A stretch of 64,000 nt of DNA from the NCBI GenBank assembly GCA_046758005.1, contig JBHHZJ010000001.1, positions 46,626 to 110,625 of the forward strand, written 5' to 3'. The position numbers and the translations under genes were made by a program. Under the pieces are notes generated by a model. It ran no database searches. It was not told the origin of the DNA and saw only the letters and a list, made by a program, of their open reading frames with translations. Below are positions 1 through 8,241 of the stretch, in pieces. The DNA is from JBHHZJ01 sp046758005 (GTDB lineage: Bacteria; Pseudomonadota; Alphaproteobacteria; Kiloniellales; J153). Positions within the stretch are counted from its first letter, which is position 1. Every line of letters begins with the position of its first letter.

Positions 1-50
1 ATCGCCACGGCCGCGACCAGCGACCAGCGCTTGAGGATGGTCCCCCGCAA
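1..50 (-). CDS. Possible 5' end of a gene running off the left edge
   Basis: Reading leftwards from a TTG at 50-48 gives an open frame of 16 codons to the window edge. It has a basic then hydrophobic start (LKRWSLVAAVA), like a signal anchor. A GGGGGAG Shine-Dalgarno-like stretch lies about 9 bases upstream of the TTG. The ATG pair at 80-85 is in another frame and reads as non-protein-like sequence. The product cannot be named. The fragment is too short to exclude chance, so this is only a pointer for whoever has the sequence to the left. Confidence 0.3.
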   Translation of the reverse strand, partial: MRGTILKRWSLVAAVA

Positions 51-148
51 TTTCTGAGCTCCCCCGAATCGAGCGGCGTCATCATGGTCCGGATTCGCGG
101 ACCGCGCAAGAAACAAGAAAATGATGAACCGGTTCGCTTAACGGCGCG

Positions 149-1969
149 TTAAGCGGGGGGCAGGTCGAGCTTTATGTGCAGCTCCTTCAGGCGTTCGGGC
201 GCGACCTCCGCCGGGGCGCGCATCATGAGGTCTTCCGCCTTCTGGTTCATGGGGAAGGCGACGACTTCGCGAATGTTCGGCTCGTCGGCCAGAAGCATGA
301 CGATCCGGTCGATTCCCGGGGCGGAGCCGCCGTGCGGCGGCGCCCCGAACTTGAGCGCGGAAACGAGGCCGCTGAACCGCGCGTCGACCTCCTCCTGGGT
401 GTACCCGACGATGGCGAAGGCCTTGTACATGACCTCGGGCAGGTGGTTTCGGATCGCGCCCGAGGACAGCTCCACGCCGTTGCACACGATGTCGTACTGG
501 TAGGCCTTGATGCCGAGCGGGTCCTGGGTCTCCAGGGCCTCAAGGCCGCCCTGGGGCATGGAGAAGGGGTTGTGGCTGAACTCGATGCGGCCGGTCTGCT
601 CGTCGAGCTCGTACATGGGATAGTCGACGATCCAGCAGAAGCGGTAAACGTCCTTTTCTACGAGATCCAAGTCGGCAGCAACGCGGTTTCTCAACGCGCT
701 CGCCTGTTGATTGAGCTTGTTGCCGTCTGTTCCTGCGACGAAGAAAATTGCGTCGTCTTCCGCCGGCTTACCGAATTGCGCCTGCTCGAAAAGCTTCAAG
801 ATTAGCTCGGGCTTATTGTCCAGAAACTTCGCTAGCGGTCCTCTCAGAGCTACGACCAACTTGCCGTCGCGAATCTCCTTCGGCAGGACATACGCAGGAG
901 GAGCCGGCATTTCCAGTTCCTTGATCGCCCACGATCCAAGCCTGTCAAACCAGCTACGCGGCATTTTGCCCGCGCCCTTGACTGGTATTGCGCGCACTTT
1001 GCCTTCTTGCTGGACAATGCGCTTGAATACTGAAAAATCTGTCTCATCAAATATTCCCGAGGCGTCGAACATCTGTATGGGGTTGCGCAGGTCGGGCTTG
1101 TCGGTGCCGTACTTGAGCATGGCCTCGGCGAAGGGGATGCGCGGGAACGGCGGCCGGGTCACGGCGCGGCCCCGCGCGAACTCCTCGAACACGCCCGCCA
1201 GAACGGGTTCGATCGCAGCGAAAACATCCTCTTGGGTGACGAAGCTCATCTCGAAGTCGAGCTGATAGAACTCGCCCGGCGAGCGGTCGGCGCGGCTGTC
1301 CTCGTCGCGGAAACAGGGCGCGATCTGGAAGTACCGGTCGAACCCGGCGATCATGACCAACTGCTTGAACATCTGCGGCGCCTGCGGCAGGGCGTAGAAC
1401 TTGCCGGGATGCAGGCGGCTCGGCACCAGGAAGTCGCGCGCGCCCTCGGGGCTGCTCGCGGTCAGGATCGGGGTCTGGAACTCCGTGAAGCCCTGCTCGA
1501 TCATGCGCCGGCGGATCGCGGCGATCACCCGGCTGCGCAGCAGAATCTTCTCGTGCATCTTCTCGCGCCGCAGGTCGAGGTAGCGGTAGCGCAGGCGCAC
1601 CTCCTCGCCGGCGTCCTCCTCGGAGTTGACCTGCAGCGGCAGCACATCGGCCCGCGAGAGCACCTCCAGCGCCTCGACGCGCACCTCCACCTCGCCGGTC
1701 GGGAGCTGCGGGTTGACGGTCTCCGGGGTGCGTTCGACCACGGGACCGGTGACCGTGATCACGCTCTCCACGCGGACCGCCTCGAGCTGCGCGAACAGCG
1801 AGCTCGAGGCATCGATCACGCACTGCGTGAGGCCGCGGGTGTCGCGCAGGTCGACGAAGAGAAGTTGGCCGTGGTCGCGCTTGCGATGCACCCATCCCGA
1901 CAGGCGCACGACCTGGCCGGCGTGCGCGGGGCGCAGCTCGCCGCAGGTGTGGCTCCGGTAGGGGTGCAT
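149..1969 (-). CDS. aspS: Aspartyl-tRNA synthetase (bacterial type)
   Basis: 606 residues. This class II synthetase charges tRNA-Asp in the cytoplasm. The start is the ATG opening MHPYRSHTCGELR, the usual bacterial AspRS N-terminus; the open frame extends further upstream but that part is not protein-like. Order: OB-fold anticodon domain (about 1-105), catalytic core with motif 2 FRDEDSRADR near 220-230, the bacterial GAD insertion (about 298-440), then motif 3 GSAPGIDR near the C-terminus. All key motifs look intact. Odd: the DNA for the insertion (about 640-1075) is much poorer in GC than the rest. Hand counts gave 42-57% there against 73% at 1561-1620, with a visible change in codon choice, suggesting a recombined segment. 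The gene is monocistronic here and diverges from the HAD gene. Confidence 0.97.
   Translation of the reverse strand: MHPYRSHTCGELRPAHAGQVVRLSGWVHRKRDHGQLLFVDLRDTRGLTQCVIDASSSLFAQLEAVRVESVITVTGPVVERTPETVNPQLPTGEVEVRVEALEVLSRADVLPLQVNSEEDAGEEVRLRYRYLDLRREKMHEKILLRSRVIAAIRRRMIEQGFTEFQTPILTASSPEGARDFLVPSRLHPGKFYALPQAPQMFKQLVMIAGFDRYFQIAPCFRDEDSRADRSPGEFYQLDFEMSFVTQEDVFAAIEPVLAGVFEEFARGRAVTRPPFPRIPFAEAMLKYGTDKPDLRNPIQMFDASGIFDETDFSVFKRIVQQEGKVRAIPVKGAGKMPRSWFDRLGSWAIKELEMPAPPAYVLPKEIRDGKLVVALRGPLAKFLDNKPELILKLFEQAQFGKPAEDDAIFFVAGTDGNKLNQQASALRNRVAADLDLVEKDVYRFCWIVDYPMYELDEQTGRIEFSHNPFSMPQGGLEALETQDPLGIKAYQYDIVCNGVELSSGAIRNHLPEVMYKAFAIVGYTQEEVDARFSGLVSALKFGAPPHGGSAPGIDRIVMLLADEPNIREVVAFPMNQKAEDLMMRAPAEVAPERLKELHIKLDLPPA
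640..1075. other. Low-GC mosaic segment inside aspS
   Basis: Hand-counted GC: 661-780 is 68/120, 781-840 is 30/60, 961-1020 is 34/60 and 1021-1080 is 25/60. A control block at 1561-1620 is 44/60. The segment coincides with the GAD insertion domain of the synthetase and keeps the reading frame. This fits a homologous-recombination patch from a lower-GC donor. Relaxed selection on this domain alone would be less likely to give such sharp edges. Confidence 0.55.
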
Positions 1970-2125
1970 GGGTGCGGTGCTTGCGGCCTTGTCCTTGGGC
2001 ACGGGGGCGCAACTTGTCGCTGGAAATTCGCGCGCAAGAGGCACCGAACCGCCGGGTTTGTCAAGGTGGCCCACGCGATCGAGGCTCGACGCCGGGGCCG
2101 GCTTCGCGCATTGTGGGCGTCGCTC

Positions 2126-2956
2126 ATGCAACCGAGGACTCAGCCGGGGCGCGCCAAGGCCTTGCAGCCGCTTTCGCGATTTCCGCGCGCGGCCCGCGCC
2201 GCGGTGCGCGGCCTCCTGTTCGACATCGACGAGACCCTGACCACGTCCGGCAAGCTGACCGCCGAGGCCTACGGCGCGATGGAGCGCCTGCACGCGGCCG
2301 AGCTGCTCGTCGTGCCGATCACGGGCCGGCCCGCCGGCTGGTGCGACCATATCGCACGCATGTGGCCGGTCGATGCGGTGGTCGGCGAGAACGGCGCCTT
2401 CTACTTCCGGTACGACGCGCAGCGGCGCCGGCTGGTCAAGCGCTTCATGGCCACGGAGGCCGAGCGGGTCGAGAACCGGCGCCGGCTGGACGCCCTCGCG
2501 GAGAAGGTCCTGGCGGCGGTGCCGGGCGCCGGGCTGGCCTCGGACCAGCCGTACCGGGAGGCGGACCTGGCGATCGACTACTGCGAGGACGTGGCGCCGC
2601 TGCCGCCCGAGACGGTCGCGCGGATCGTCGCCCTGTTCGAGGCCGCCGGCGCCACCGCCAAGGTCAGTTCGATCCACGTCAACGGCTGGTTCGGAACTTA
2701 CGACAAGCTGGTCATGACCGAGATCCTGCTGGCCGAGGCCTTCGGCGTGGACCTGGAGGCGGACCGGCACGCCTACGTCTTCGTCGGCGACTCGCCCAAC
2801 GACGCGCCCATGTTCGCCTATTTCCCCCACGCGGTCGGAGTGGCCAACGTGCGCGACTTCGAAGGCCGCCTGTCGGCCGCGCCCGCCTATGTCACCCGGC
2901 GCCGCGCGGGCGCCGGATTCGCCGAGCTGGCCGCAGCGCTCCTGGCGGCGCGTTAG
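2126..2956 (+). CDS. HAD-superfamily phosphatase, Cof/type IIB-like
   Basis: 276 residues, probably a soluble phosphatase acting on a small phosphorylated metabolite (a phosphosugar is typical of the IIB subfamily). Four HAD motifs are visible: motif I FDIDETLT about 35 residues from the start, motif II PITGRPAGW, a Lys in motif III (YDKL), and motif IV VGDSPNDAPMF with the two metal-binding Asp. The cap between motifs II and III is the size expected of class IIB. The ATG at 2126 is the first in frame after the divergent promoter region; no clear Shine-Dalgarno precedes it, so a shorter start nearer motif I is possible. It is followed 62 bases later by rnd. The substrate cannot be read from sequence. 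Confidence 0.85.
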   Translation: MQPRTQPGRAKALQPLSRFPRAARAAVRGLLFDIDETLTTSGKLTAEAYGAMERLHAAELLVVPITGRPAGWCDHIARMWPVDAVVGENGAFYFRYDAQRRRLVKRFMATEAERVENRRRLDALAEKVLAAVPGAGLASDQPYREADLAIDYCEDVAPLPPETVARIVALFEAAGATAKVSSIHVNGWFGTYDKLVMTEILLAEAFGVDLEADRHAYVFVGDSPNDAPMFAYFPHAVGVANVRDFEGRLSAAPAYVTRRRAGAGFAELAAALLAAR

Positions 2957-3018
2957 GCATCGCGGCCCGGCCACCCGTTCGCTTTCACGCCCCGCGCTTT
3001 GGGTGTATACCGCGCGCC

Positions 3019-4191
3019 ATGACGCTCATTGCCGAGTCGGCCGAGCTCGCAGCCTTCTGCGCCCGCCAGGCGCAGGCGGACTTCATTGCCGTCGATACCG
3101 AGTTCATGCGGGATTCGACCTACTGGCCCAAGCTGTGCCTGGCCCAGGTCGCCGGCCCGCAGGAGGCGGCGGCGATCGACACGCTGGCCCCCGGCATCGA
3201 TCTCGGCCCCCTCTTCACGCTTTTGAAAAACAACAGGATACTGAAGGTTTTTCACTCGGCGCGCCAGGATATGGAGATCTTCTTCCTGCTCATGGACCGG
3301 CTGCCCGAGCCGATTTTCGACACCCAGGTCGCGGCCATGGTGTGCGGGTTCGGCGAATCGGTCGGCTACGACACCCTGGTGCGCAGGGTGACCGGGGCCC
3401 GGATCGACAAGTCGACGCGCTTCGCCGACTGGTCGCGCCGCCCGCTCAAGAGGCGCCAGGTGGACTACGCCTTGTCCGACGTCGTCCACCTGCGCCCGGT
3501 CTACGAGCGGCTCAGGCAGCGGCTGGCGAAGACCGGTCGGACCGCCTGGCTGGACGAGGAGATGGCGGTGCTGACCAACCCGGAGACCTACCGGCTCGTG
3601 CCCGAGACCGCGTGGCAGCGGCTCAAGACCCGCTCGGGCGACCGGCGCTATCTCGCCATCCTGCGCGCGCTGGCCGCCTGGCGCGAGGCCGAGGCGCAGC
3701 GCCGCGACGTGCCGCGCAACAGGGTCCTGCGCGACGAGCAGATCTTCGACATCGCCGCGCACCGCCCGGCTACGGTCGAGGAGCTGGCGCGCACGCGCGG
3801 CCTGTCGCGCGAGGCCGCGCACGGGCGCATCGGGCAGGCAATTCTCAAGGCGATCGCCGCGGGCTTGGCCGTGCCCGAGGCGGACTGCCCGGCGCCGCCG
3901 CCGCGCGCCGAGCGGCCGGCCGGCCTGGGGCCGGTCATCGACCTGCTCAAGGTCCTGCTCAAGATGCGGTGCGAGAAGCACGAGGTGGCGCAGAAGCTGG
4001 TCGCCAGCGCCGCGGACCTGGAGCTGATCGCGGCCGACGACAAGGCCACCGTGCCTGCGCTCACCGGCTGGCGGCGCGAGATCTTCGGCAAGGAGGCGCT
4101 GGCCCTCAAGCACGGCCGCCTTGCCCTCGGCGTCGAGGGCCGGAAGATCAAGCTGGTGCCGCTGCCCGACAGGCAGGCCAGGGCCTCGTAA
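3019..4191 (+). CDS. rnd: Ribonuclease D
   Basis: 390 residues, a DEDDy-type 3'-5' exoribonuclease used in tRNA 3' maturation and RNA turnover. Exo I (VDTEF, residues 25-29) carries Asp and Glu. Exo II is NNRILKVFHSARQD near 75-90 and Exo III is YALSDVVHL near 150, with the Tyr and Asp of the DEDDy class. A helical HRDC region follows at about 215-295 and a second, weaker helical domain fills the C-terminus, as in E. coli RNase D. The start MTLIAESAEL sits just after a GTATAC stretch that could belong to its own promoter. It is in line with the HAD gene but 62 bases away, so co-transcription is only possible. Confidence 0.95.
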   Translation: MTLIAESAELAAFCARQAQADFIAVDTEFMRDSTYWPKLCLAQVAGPQEAAAIDTLAPGIDLGPLFTLLKNNRILKVFHSARQDMEIFFLLMDRLPEPIFDTQVAAMVCGFGESVGYDTLVRRVTGARIDKSTRFADWSRRPLKRRQVDYALSDVVHLRPVYERLRQRLAKTGRTAWLDEEMAVLTNPETYRLVPETAWQRLKTRSGDRRYLAILRALAAWREAEAQRRDVPRNRVLRDEQIFDIAAHRPATVEELARTRGLSREAAHGRIGQAILKAIAAGLAVPEADCPAPPPRAERPAGLGPVIDLLKVLLKMRCEKHEVAQKLVASAADLELIAADDKATVPALTGWRREIFGKEALALKHGRLALGVEGRKIKLVPLPDRQARAS

Positions 4192-4226
4192 GCGGCCCTT
4201 TCCAGACCACCACCCACCCGGCCGCG

Positions 4227-4256
4227 AGGATATCCATGGCAAGGATATCCATGATG
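4227..4256 (+). repeat. 15-bp tandem duplication covering RBS and start of the M23 gene
   Basis: Two adjacent copies (4227-4241 and 4242-4256) share AGGATATCCATG. Each copy contains a purine-rich AGG followed by an ATG six bases later. The duplication therefore doubled both a ribosome-binding site and a start codon in frame, and adds the pentapeptide MARIS to the N-terminus. Confidence 0.85.
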
Positions 4257-5261
4257 TGGACAGGATTTGCCCTTTTACCGGGCCTTTGCGCCGCATCCGC
4301 GGCGTTGTCGCAGGCGGCCGAACCCGCCCCCCGCTTCGGGGCGCCGGTCGAGTGCGCACTCGGCACGCTGTGCGTGGTGCAGAATTACGTCGACCAGGAG
4401 CCGGGACCCGGCGCCAGGGACCACACCTGCGGTTCGCTCGCCTACGACGGCCACGACGGCATCGACATCCGCGTGCCCGGCTACCCGGAGATGGCGGCGG
4501 GCGTGGCGGTCGTCGCGGCGGCGCCGGGCGTGGTGCGGGCGGCGCGCGACGGCATGCCGGACGTCTCGTTCCGGGAGGCGGGCGCCAGGTCCGTGCGGGG
4601 ACGCGAGGCCGGAAACGCCGTCGTGATCGACCACGGCGGCGGCTGGGAGACGCAGTACAGCCACCTGCGCCGGGGCAGCATCCGCGTCGAACCGGGCCAG
4701 CGCGTGGCGGCCGGCGCCGTGCTCGGCCTGATCGGCCTGTCCGGCAAGACCGAGTTCCCGCACGTCCACTTCGCCGTGCGCCATGACGGCCGCGCCCTCG
4801 ATCCCTACACCGGCCGGCCGCCGGAAAGCGGGTGCGGCGAAGCCGGCACGCCGCTGTGGAGCGCGGCCGCCGGAGCCGCGCTGGCCTACCGGGCCGGCGG
4901 CATACTCGGCGCGGGCTTCGCCGCCGAGCGCCCGGCGCTGGACCGTGTCCTCGCGGGCGCGTACCGCGCGCCAGCGTTGCCCGCGGACGCGCCGGCGCTC
5001 GTTTTCTGGGCCCTCGCCTGGGGCCTGCGCGCGGGCGACCGGGAAACGATCCGCATCCTCGGCCCCGACGGAGCCGTGCTCGCCGAGACCCACGCGCGCG
5101 TGCCCAAGCACAAGGCGCAATGGCTGCGCTTCACGGGGCGCGCGCGCAAGGCGGCGCCCTGGCCGCCCGGCCGCTACCGCGGCGAATACCGGGTCACCCG
5201 CGAGGACGGCGGCCGGACGGTCACCGTGGCCGAGGTCGCGCGCGAAATCGAGATCGAATAA
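4236..5261 (+). CDS. Secreted M23 (LytM-type) metallopeptidase
   Basis: 341 residues from the first ATG, 336 from the duplicated one at 4251. A signal peptide follows (hydrophobic FALLPGLCAASAALSQA, cleavage near AQAAEP). The zinc site of family M23 is visible: HDGIDIRVP supplies the first His and Asp, and HVHFAVR the second HxH. GNAVVIDHGGGWETQYSHL is the typical LytM core. It should cut peptidoglycan cross-bridges in the periplasm, or act as a regulator of amidases if inactive, but the ligands look complete. The C-terminal 150 residues form an extra domain not recognised here. It lies 44 bases after rnd with its own duplicated start site. Confidence 0.88.
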   Translation: MARISMMWTGFALLPGLCAASAALSQAAEPAPRFGAPVECALGTLCVVQNYVDQEPGPGARDHTCGSLAYDGHDGIDIRVPGYPEMAAGVAVVAAAPGVVRAARDGMPDVSFREAGARSVRGREAGNAVVIDHGGGWETQYSHLRRGSIRVEPGQRVAAGAVLGLIGLSGKTEFPHVHFAVRHDGRALDPYTGRPPESGCGEAGTPLWSAAAGAALAYRAGGILGAGFAAERPALDRVLAGAYRAPALPADAPALVFWALAWGLRAGDRETIRILGPDGAVLAETHARVPKHKAQWLRFTGRARKAAPWPPGRYRGEYRVTREDGGRTVTVAEVAREIEIE

Positions 5262-5474
5262 GGGCGCGGCGATCGCCGATTCAAAGGCACGCCCGCGCGA
5301 ACGGGAGCCAGACCGAGGGCCTCGCAACGACGCCGAGTCGGGACGCCGGCGGCAAGGCGGCCAGGGCATGGCCGGCGCCCGGCAGGACTAGGCGAACCTC
5401 CCGCGCCCGTGGCGCGACACAGTGCGATCGAGTACTGGGGAAGGCGAACCCTGCAAATGGCTTGCGAGATGGCT

Positions 5475-6050
5475 TCACTTTCCGGCGAGGCGATCGTGGG
5501 TATAAATGTAGTCGTCGCCCGGGGCCATACTGTGGCAGGCAATGCAGCCCTTCTTCGCTCCCTTGGCGACGCGCCCGGCGAGCTTCATCCCCTTGGGATT
5601 GGTCCTGAGCGAGCCGTCGGGCGCGTATTTGACCCAGAACCAGTCGTGATTGTCGGGGTCGTACCCCGCTTCCCGCCTGAACATCACGGTGATCGACTTG
5701 AGATACTTGGCGGGATCAGCTAGCACGTCCTCGTCGTCGATCTTCTTGCCGCGGTAGTTCTTTTTGACCATGACGACGCCGGTGTGGCCGTCGACCGTCG
5801 CGCGCCCCTGAATGAACTCGAGAACGTCGCCGTGCGGCGGCGTGCCCTCGTACGGATAGGTCACGATCGTATTCGGGCCGACGAATTTCGCGTCCGTGAG
5901 CGCTTGCCAGAGCCGCGCCGCATAGCTGGTGTCGTCCGGTCCGCCGAACGGCGGCTTGGCAGCGACCTGCTTGCTGCTCGCGGCGTAGTTTGCACAGGCA
6001 ACGAGGATCACCGCCGTTGCAGCCATTGCGAAGCTTCGGAGCTGTTTCAT
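5475..6050 (-). CDS. Cytochrome P460-family c-heme lipoprotein
   Basis: 191 residues. The N-terminus is a lipoprotein-type signal (ATAVILVAC, Cys19), so the protein is probably anchored in a membrane facing the periplasm. One CxxCH heme site, CIACH at 169-173, lies near the C-terminus, as in the P460 family, whose members handle hydroxylamine, NO or unknown reductants. The ATG at 6050 has a strong GGAGGAA site five bases upstream, which decides it over the ATG 33 bases further out. Its GC is lower than the flanks and it has no metabolic neighbours, so transfer is plausible. No amo/hao genes are in the window, so nitrification is not implied. Role unknown. Confidence 0.85.
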   Translation of the reverse strand: MKQLRSFAMAATAVILVACANYAASSKQVAAKPPFGGPDDTSYAARLWQALTDAKFVGPNTIVTYPYEGTPPHGDVLEFIQGRATVDGHTGVVMVKKNYRGKKIDDEDVLADPAKYLKSITVMFRREAGYDPDNHDWFWVKYAPDGSLRTNPKGMKLAGRVAKGAKKGCIACHSMAPGDDYIYTHDRLAGK

Positions 6051-6479
6051 CGCTTTCCTCCGTAATTGCGTGAATGCCATCAACCCGCGATTCGGCCGGC
6101 CTTGGGGGGCGGGCGGAAACGAATCCGCGGCTGTCCGGATCGGCCGAATTTCAGGTAGTCGCCGAAATTATCACGGCAAACCCAGGGCCTCGAACGGTTC
6201 GTGCCGATAAGCGGGCCGGTCTCACGACATTGTGACTCGTCGTGTCCCGGTGCGCCGCGACGGCGCGGGCACCGTCTCGGAGAGGATCACGACCGTCGGG
6301 ATGACGAGCATGTCGGAAATCACCCAATCCAAGATCATCGTGGACCTCGAAGCGTTCGACCGGGGAGCCGCCGAGCGGCCGTGTCAATGGAGCGCTCCGG
6401 CCCCACCCGACAACGGGAGGGTCGAACTCTTCCTCGGAAGGCCCGCCGCGGCGGGCCAAAATTGTTGTATGAATCTCTC
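6051..6479. other. 429-bp intergenic region with a GC hairpin
   Basis: This spacer separates the divergent P460 and TPR genes. The clearest element is a perfect 18-bp palindrome at 6440-6457 (GGCCCGCCG plus complement), 23 bases before the TPR start, which could fold in the leader transcript. No T-run follows it, so it is not a standard terminator. An open frame from about 6310 (MSEITQSKIIVDLEAF) has coding-like third positions but overlaps the TPR gene out of frame, so it is not called. Confidence 0.5.
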
Positions 6480-7379
6480 ATGTCCGATCGTCCGCACGAC
6501 GATGCCGGCGTCGGCACCGCCATCCCAGCCCGCCTGCGGCGCGCGGTGCGCTTGCAGCAGGCGGGCGACCTGGCGCGCGCGGAGGCGCTGTATCGGGAGG
6601 TTCTGGCGGCCGAGCCGGACAACCCGGACGCGCTCCACCTCATGGGCGTGCTGTGCCACCAGAAGGGCGCGGGGGCGCTGGGCGTCGGCTACATCGAGCG
6701 CGCGCTCATGCTGCGCCCGGACTCGTCCTTGTTCCACCGCAACCTGGCCGGCATCCTCCAGGCGCTGCGCCGGCCGGACAAGGCGGCCGAACACTACCGC
6801 AGGGTCATCGAGATCGGGCCGGAGAGCGCCGCGGGGCACGCCGACCTCGCCAGGGCCCTGGCCGAGGCGGACCGCGCGAACGAGGCGCTGGCGCACTACC
6901 GGCGGGCGCTGGAGCTCGGGCCCGATGAGCCGCGCACGCACGCCGACCTCGCCGACCTGCTCGCCCAGGAAGGGCGGCTGGAGGAGGCCGAACGGCACTA
7001 CCGCGCCGCGATCGAGCTCGAGCCCGCGCACGCACCGGCGCTCTCCGGCCTGGGCAACGTGCTGCGCGAGCGCGGCCGGCTCGAGGAGGCGCTGGCGCAC
7101 TGCCGGCGCGCGCTCGAGCTGGCGCCCGAGTACGCCATCGGTCACAGCGACCTGGGGCGCGTGCTCCAGGAGCTGCGCCGCTTCGACGAGGCGCTGGCGG
7201 CCTACCGGCGCGCCGTGGCGCTCGAGCCCCGGCTCGCCCGTTCGATCATGAAGAAGATCACCAAGGCCTCGGCCGGGCGGCTGTGGCTCCACCCGTCGGC
7301 CCTGCGCCGGGTGCTCGATCAGGGATCGGGTATCAGGGATCAGGGATCAGGAGAAGGGTCCCTCGAGCCTGACTCCTGA
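6480..7379 (+). CDS. Tetratricopeptide-repeat protein
   Basis: 299 residues, made almost wholly of 34-residue TPR units from about residue 15 to 265. The unit recurs as ALAHYRRALELGPDEP, ERHYRAAIELEPAHAP, ALAHCRRALELAPEYA and ALAAYRRAVALEPRLA. No signal peptide or catalytic domain is seen, so it is likely a cytoplasmic protein-interaction scaffold. The start MSDRPHDDAG was chosen because upstream in-frame sequence is not TPR-like. The last ~20 residues (rich in DQGSG) are encoded by a palindromic repeat at 7317-7400 rather than by family sequence; the original C-terminus probably ended near 7316. Function not assignable. Confidence 0.85.
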   Translation: MSDRPHDDAGVGTAIPARLRRAVRLQQAGDLARAEALYREVLAAEPDNPDALHLMGVLCHQKGAGALGVGYIERALMLRPDSSLFHRNLAGILQALRRPDKAAEHYRRVIEIGPESAAGHADLARALAEADRANEALAHYRRALELGPDEPRTHADLADLLAQEGRLEEAERHYRAAIELEPAHAPALSGLGNVLRERGRLEEALAHCRRALELAPEYAIGHSDLGRVLQELRRFDEALAAYRRAVALEPRLARSIMKKITKASAGRLWLHPSALRRVLDQGSGIRDQGSGEGSLEPDS

Positions 7380-7400
7380 TGCCTGGCCCCTGATCCCCGG
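7317..7400. repeat. Imperfect palindromic GATCAGGG repeat between convergent genes
   Basis: Iterated ATCAGGG units at about 7331-7353 face a complementary run at about 7373-7396, giving a stem of about 22 bp with mismatches around a 20-base loop. It sits between the convergent TPR gene and the gene at 7404, where it could end transcription in both directions. The sequence style is that of dispersed intergenic palindromes. No second full copy was noticed in this window. Confidence 0.6.
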
Positions 7401-7403
7401 ACG

Positions 7404-8108
7404 TCAGACCCTCTTCGCCCGGTAGCGGCGCTTGTAGGCGCCCTCGGGGGTGACGACCTGCTTCTGGGCCTCGGCGAGGCGCGCCTGGGCTTGCGCGTCG
7501 AGCGGCGCGAACGCCACCTCCAGCGCCCCGCGCGGCACCGGGATGCACTGCGCCACGGGCGTGCCCTTGGGCACCACGCCAGCGAAGCCGCGCTCGACCC
7601 AGAGCGCGGGAAAGTGGACGTAGTTGTCCGTGTAGCGATCGGTGTCGACGAGACCCGTGAGCGCACGGAACGGCAGATCGGGCCGGTTGATCGGGTGGGT
7701 GACGAGGAGAGCGACGCCCGGCTCGGTCTCGATCGTCCACAGGTTGTTGAACTTGATGGCGAACGCGTCGGCCTCGTAGAGCGGCGTCTCGATCAACTGG
7801 GCGTTGACGTGGAAACTCAAGGGCGAACGCGGGGTGTGGCGTGGCAGCGCGGGGGGAAGCTCGCGCCAGTCCCACTCGAAGCACCCCTCGGCGTAGTGCA
7901 GGTCGCAGGGCAGCGGCATGAGGAACCCGGCCGACATCGCGTCGACGAACGGCGAGCAGCGCTTGACGGTCTTGACCGTGCCCTCGAATTCGCCGGCCGG
8001 CGCGCTCATCGGCATGCGCTTGAGCCACTCGGGCAGGCCGCGCCGGGCCGGGATCGGCTTGGGCAGGATCGGCTCCAGCTCCGGGAGGCAGCGAAAAGTG
8101 ACCTGCAT
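7404..8108 (-). CDS. Conserved-looking protein of unknown function
   Basis: 234 residues, not recognised with confidence. It reads as a genuine protein: no signal peptide or membrane segment, rich in Pro and aromatic residues, with an N-terminal stretch CSPFVDAMSAGFLMPLPCD, an internal HPINRPDLPFRALTGLVDTD and a basic C-terminal tail (KRRYRAKRV). The start ATG at 8108 diverges from the CmcI-like gene 134 bases away, so the two may share a control region. No metal-binding or nucleotide-binding pattern stands out. The VDAMSAGF and VERGFAGVVPKGTP pieces resemble uncharacterised proteins of phage and host genomes, but this is an impression only. Confidence 0.7.
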   Translation of the reverse strand: MQVTFRCLPELEPILPKPIPARRGLPEWLKRMPMSAPAGEFEGTVKTVKRCSPFVDAMSAGFLMPLPCDLHYAEGCFEWDWRELPPALPRHTPRSPLSFHVNAQLIETPLYEADAFAIKFNNLWTIETEPGVALLVTHPINRPDLPFRALTGLVDTDRYTDNYVHFPALWVERGFAGVVPKGTPVAQCIPVPRGALEVAFAPLDAQAQARLAEAQKQVVTPEGAYKRRYRAKRV

Positions 8109-8241
8109 GATGCCGCTCGACTCGTGCAGACGCCTCGATGCGGCAGACTAGCCGCGTTTGCGGGCCGAGGCCAGCGCGCACCCGATTGTGCTAAAGCTAG
8201 GGTTCGGCAAGCCGCCGAAAACCAGGCACGGGAGGCTGCGC

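Noticed and set aside
1970..2974. Long N-terminal extension of the aspS frame (941 codons in total)
   Set aside because: The extra 335 codons are antisense to the HAD gene, are Arg/Gly/Ala-rich and have no family features; the MHPYRSHTCGEL start is the family start.
6440..6457. Perfect GC palindrome as a rho-independent terminator
   Set aside because: No T-run on either strand after the stem; kept only as a hairpin in the spacer description.
6310..6560. Possible small gene starting MSEITQSKIIVDLEAF before the TPR gene
   Set aside because: Third-position GC looks coding, but the frame runs without a stop deep into the TPR gene out of frame and has no ribosome-binding site.
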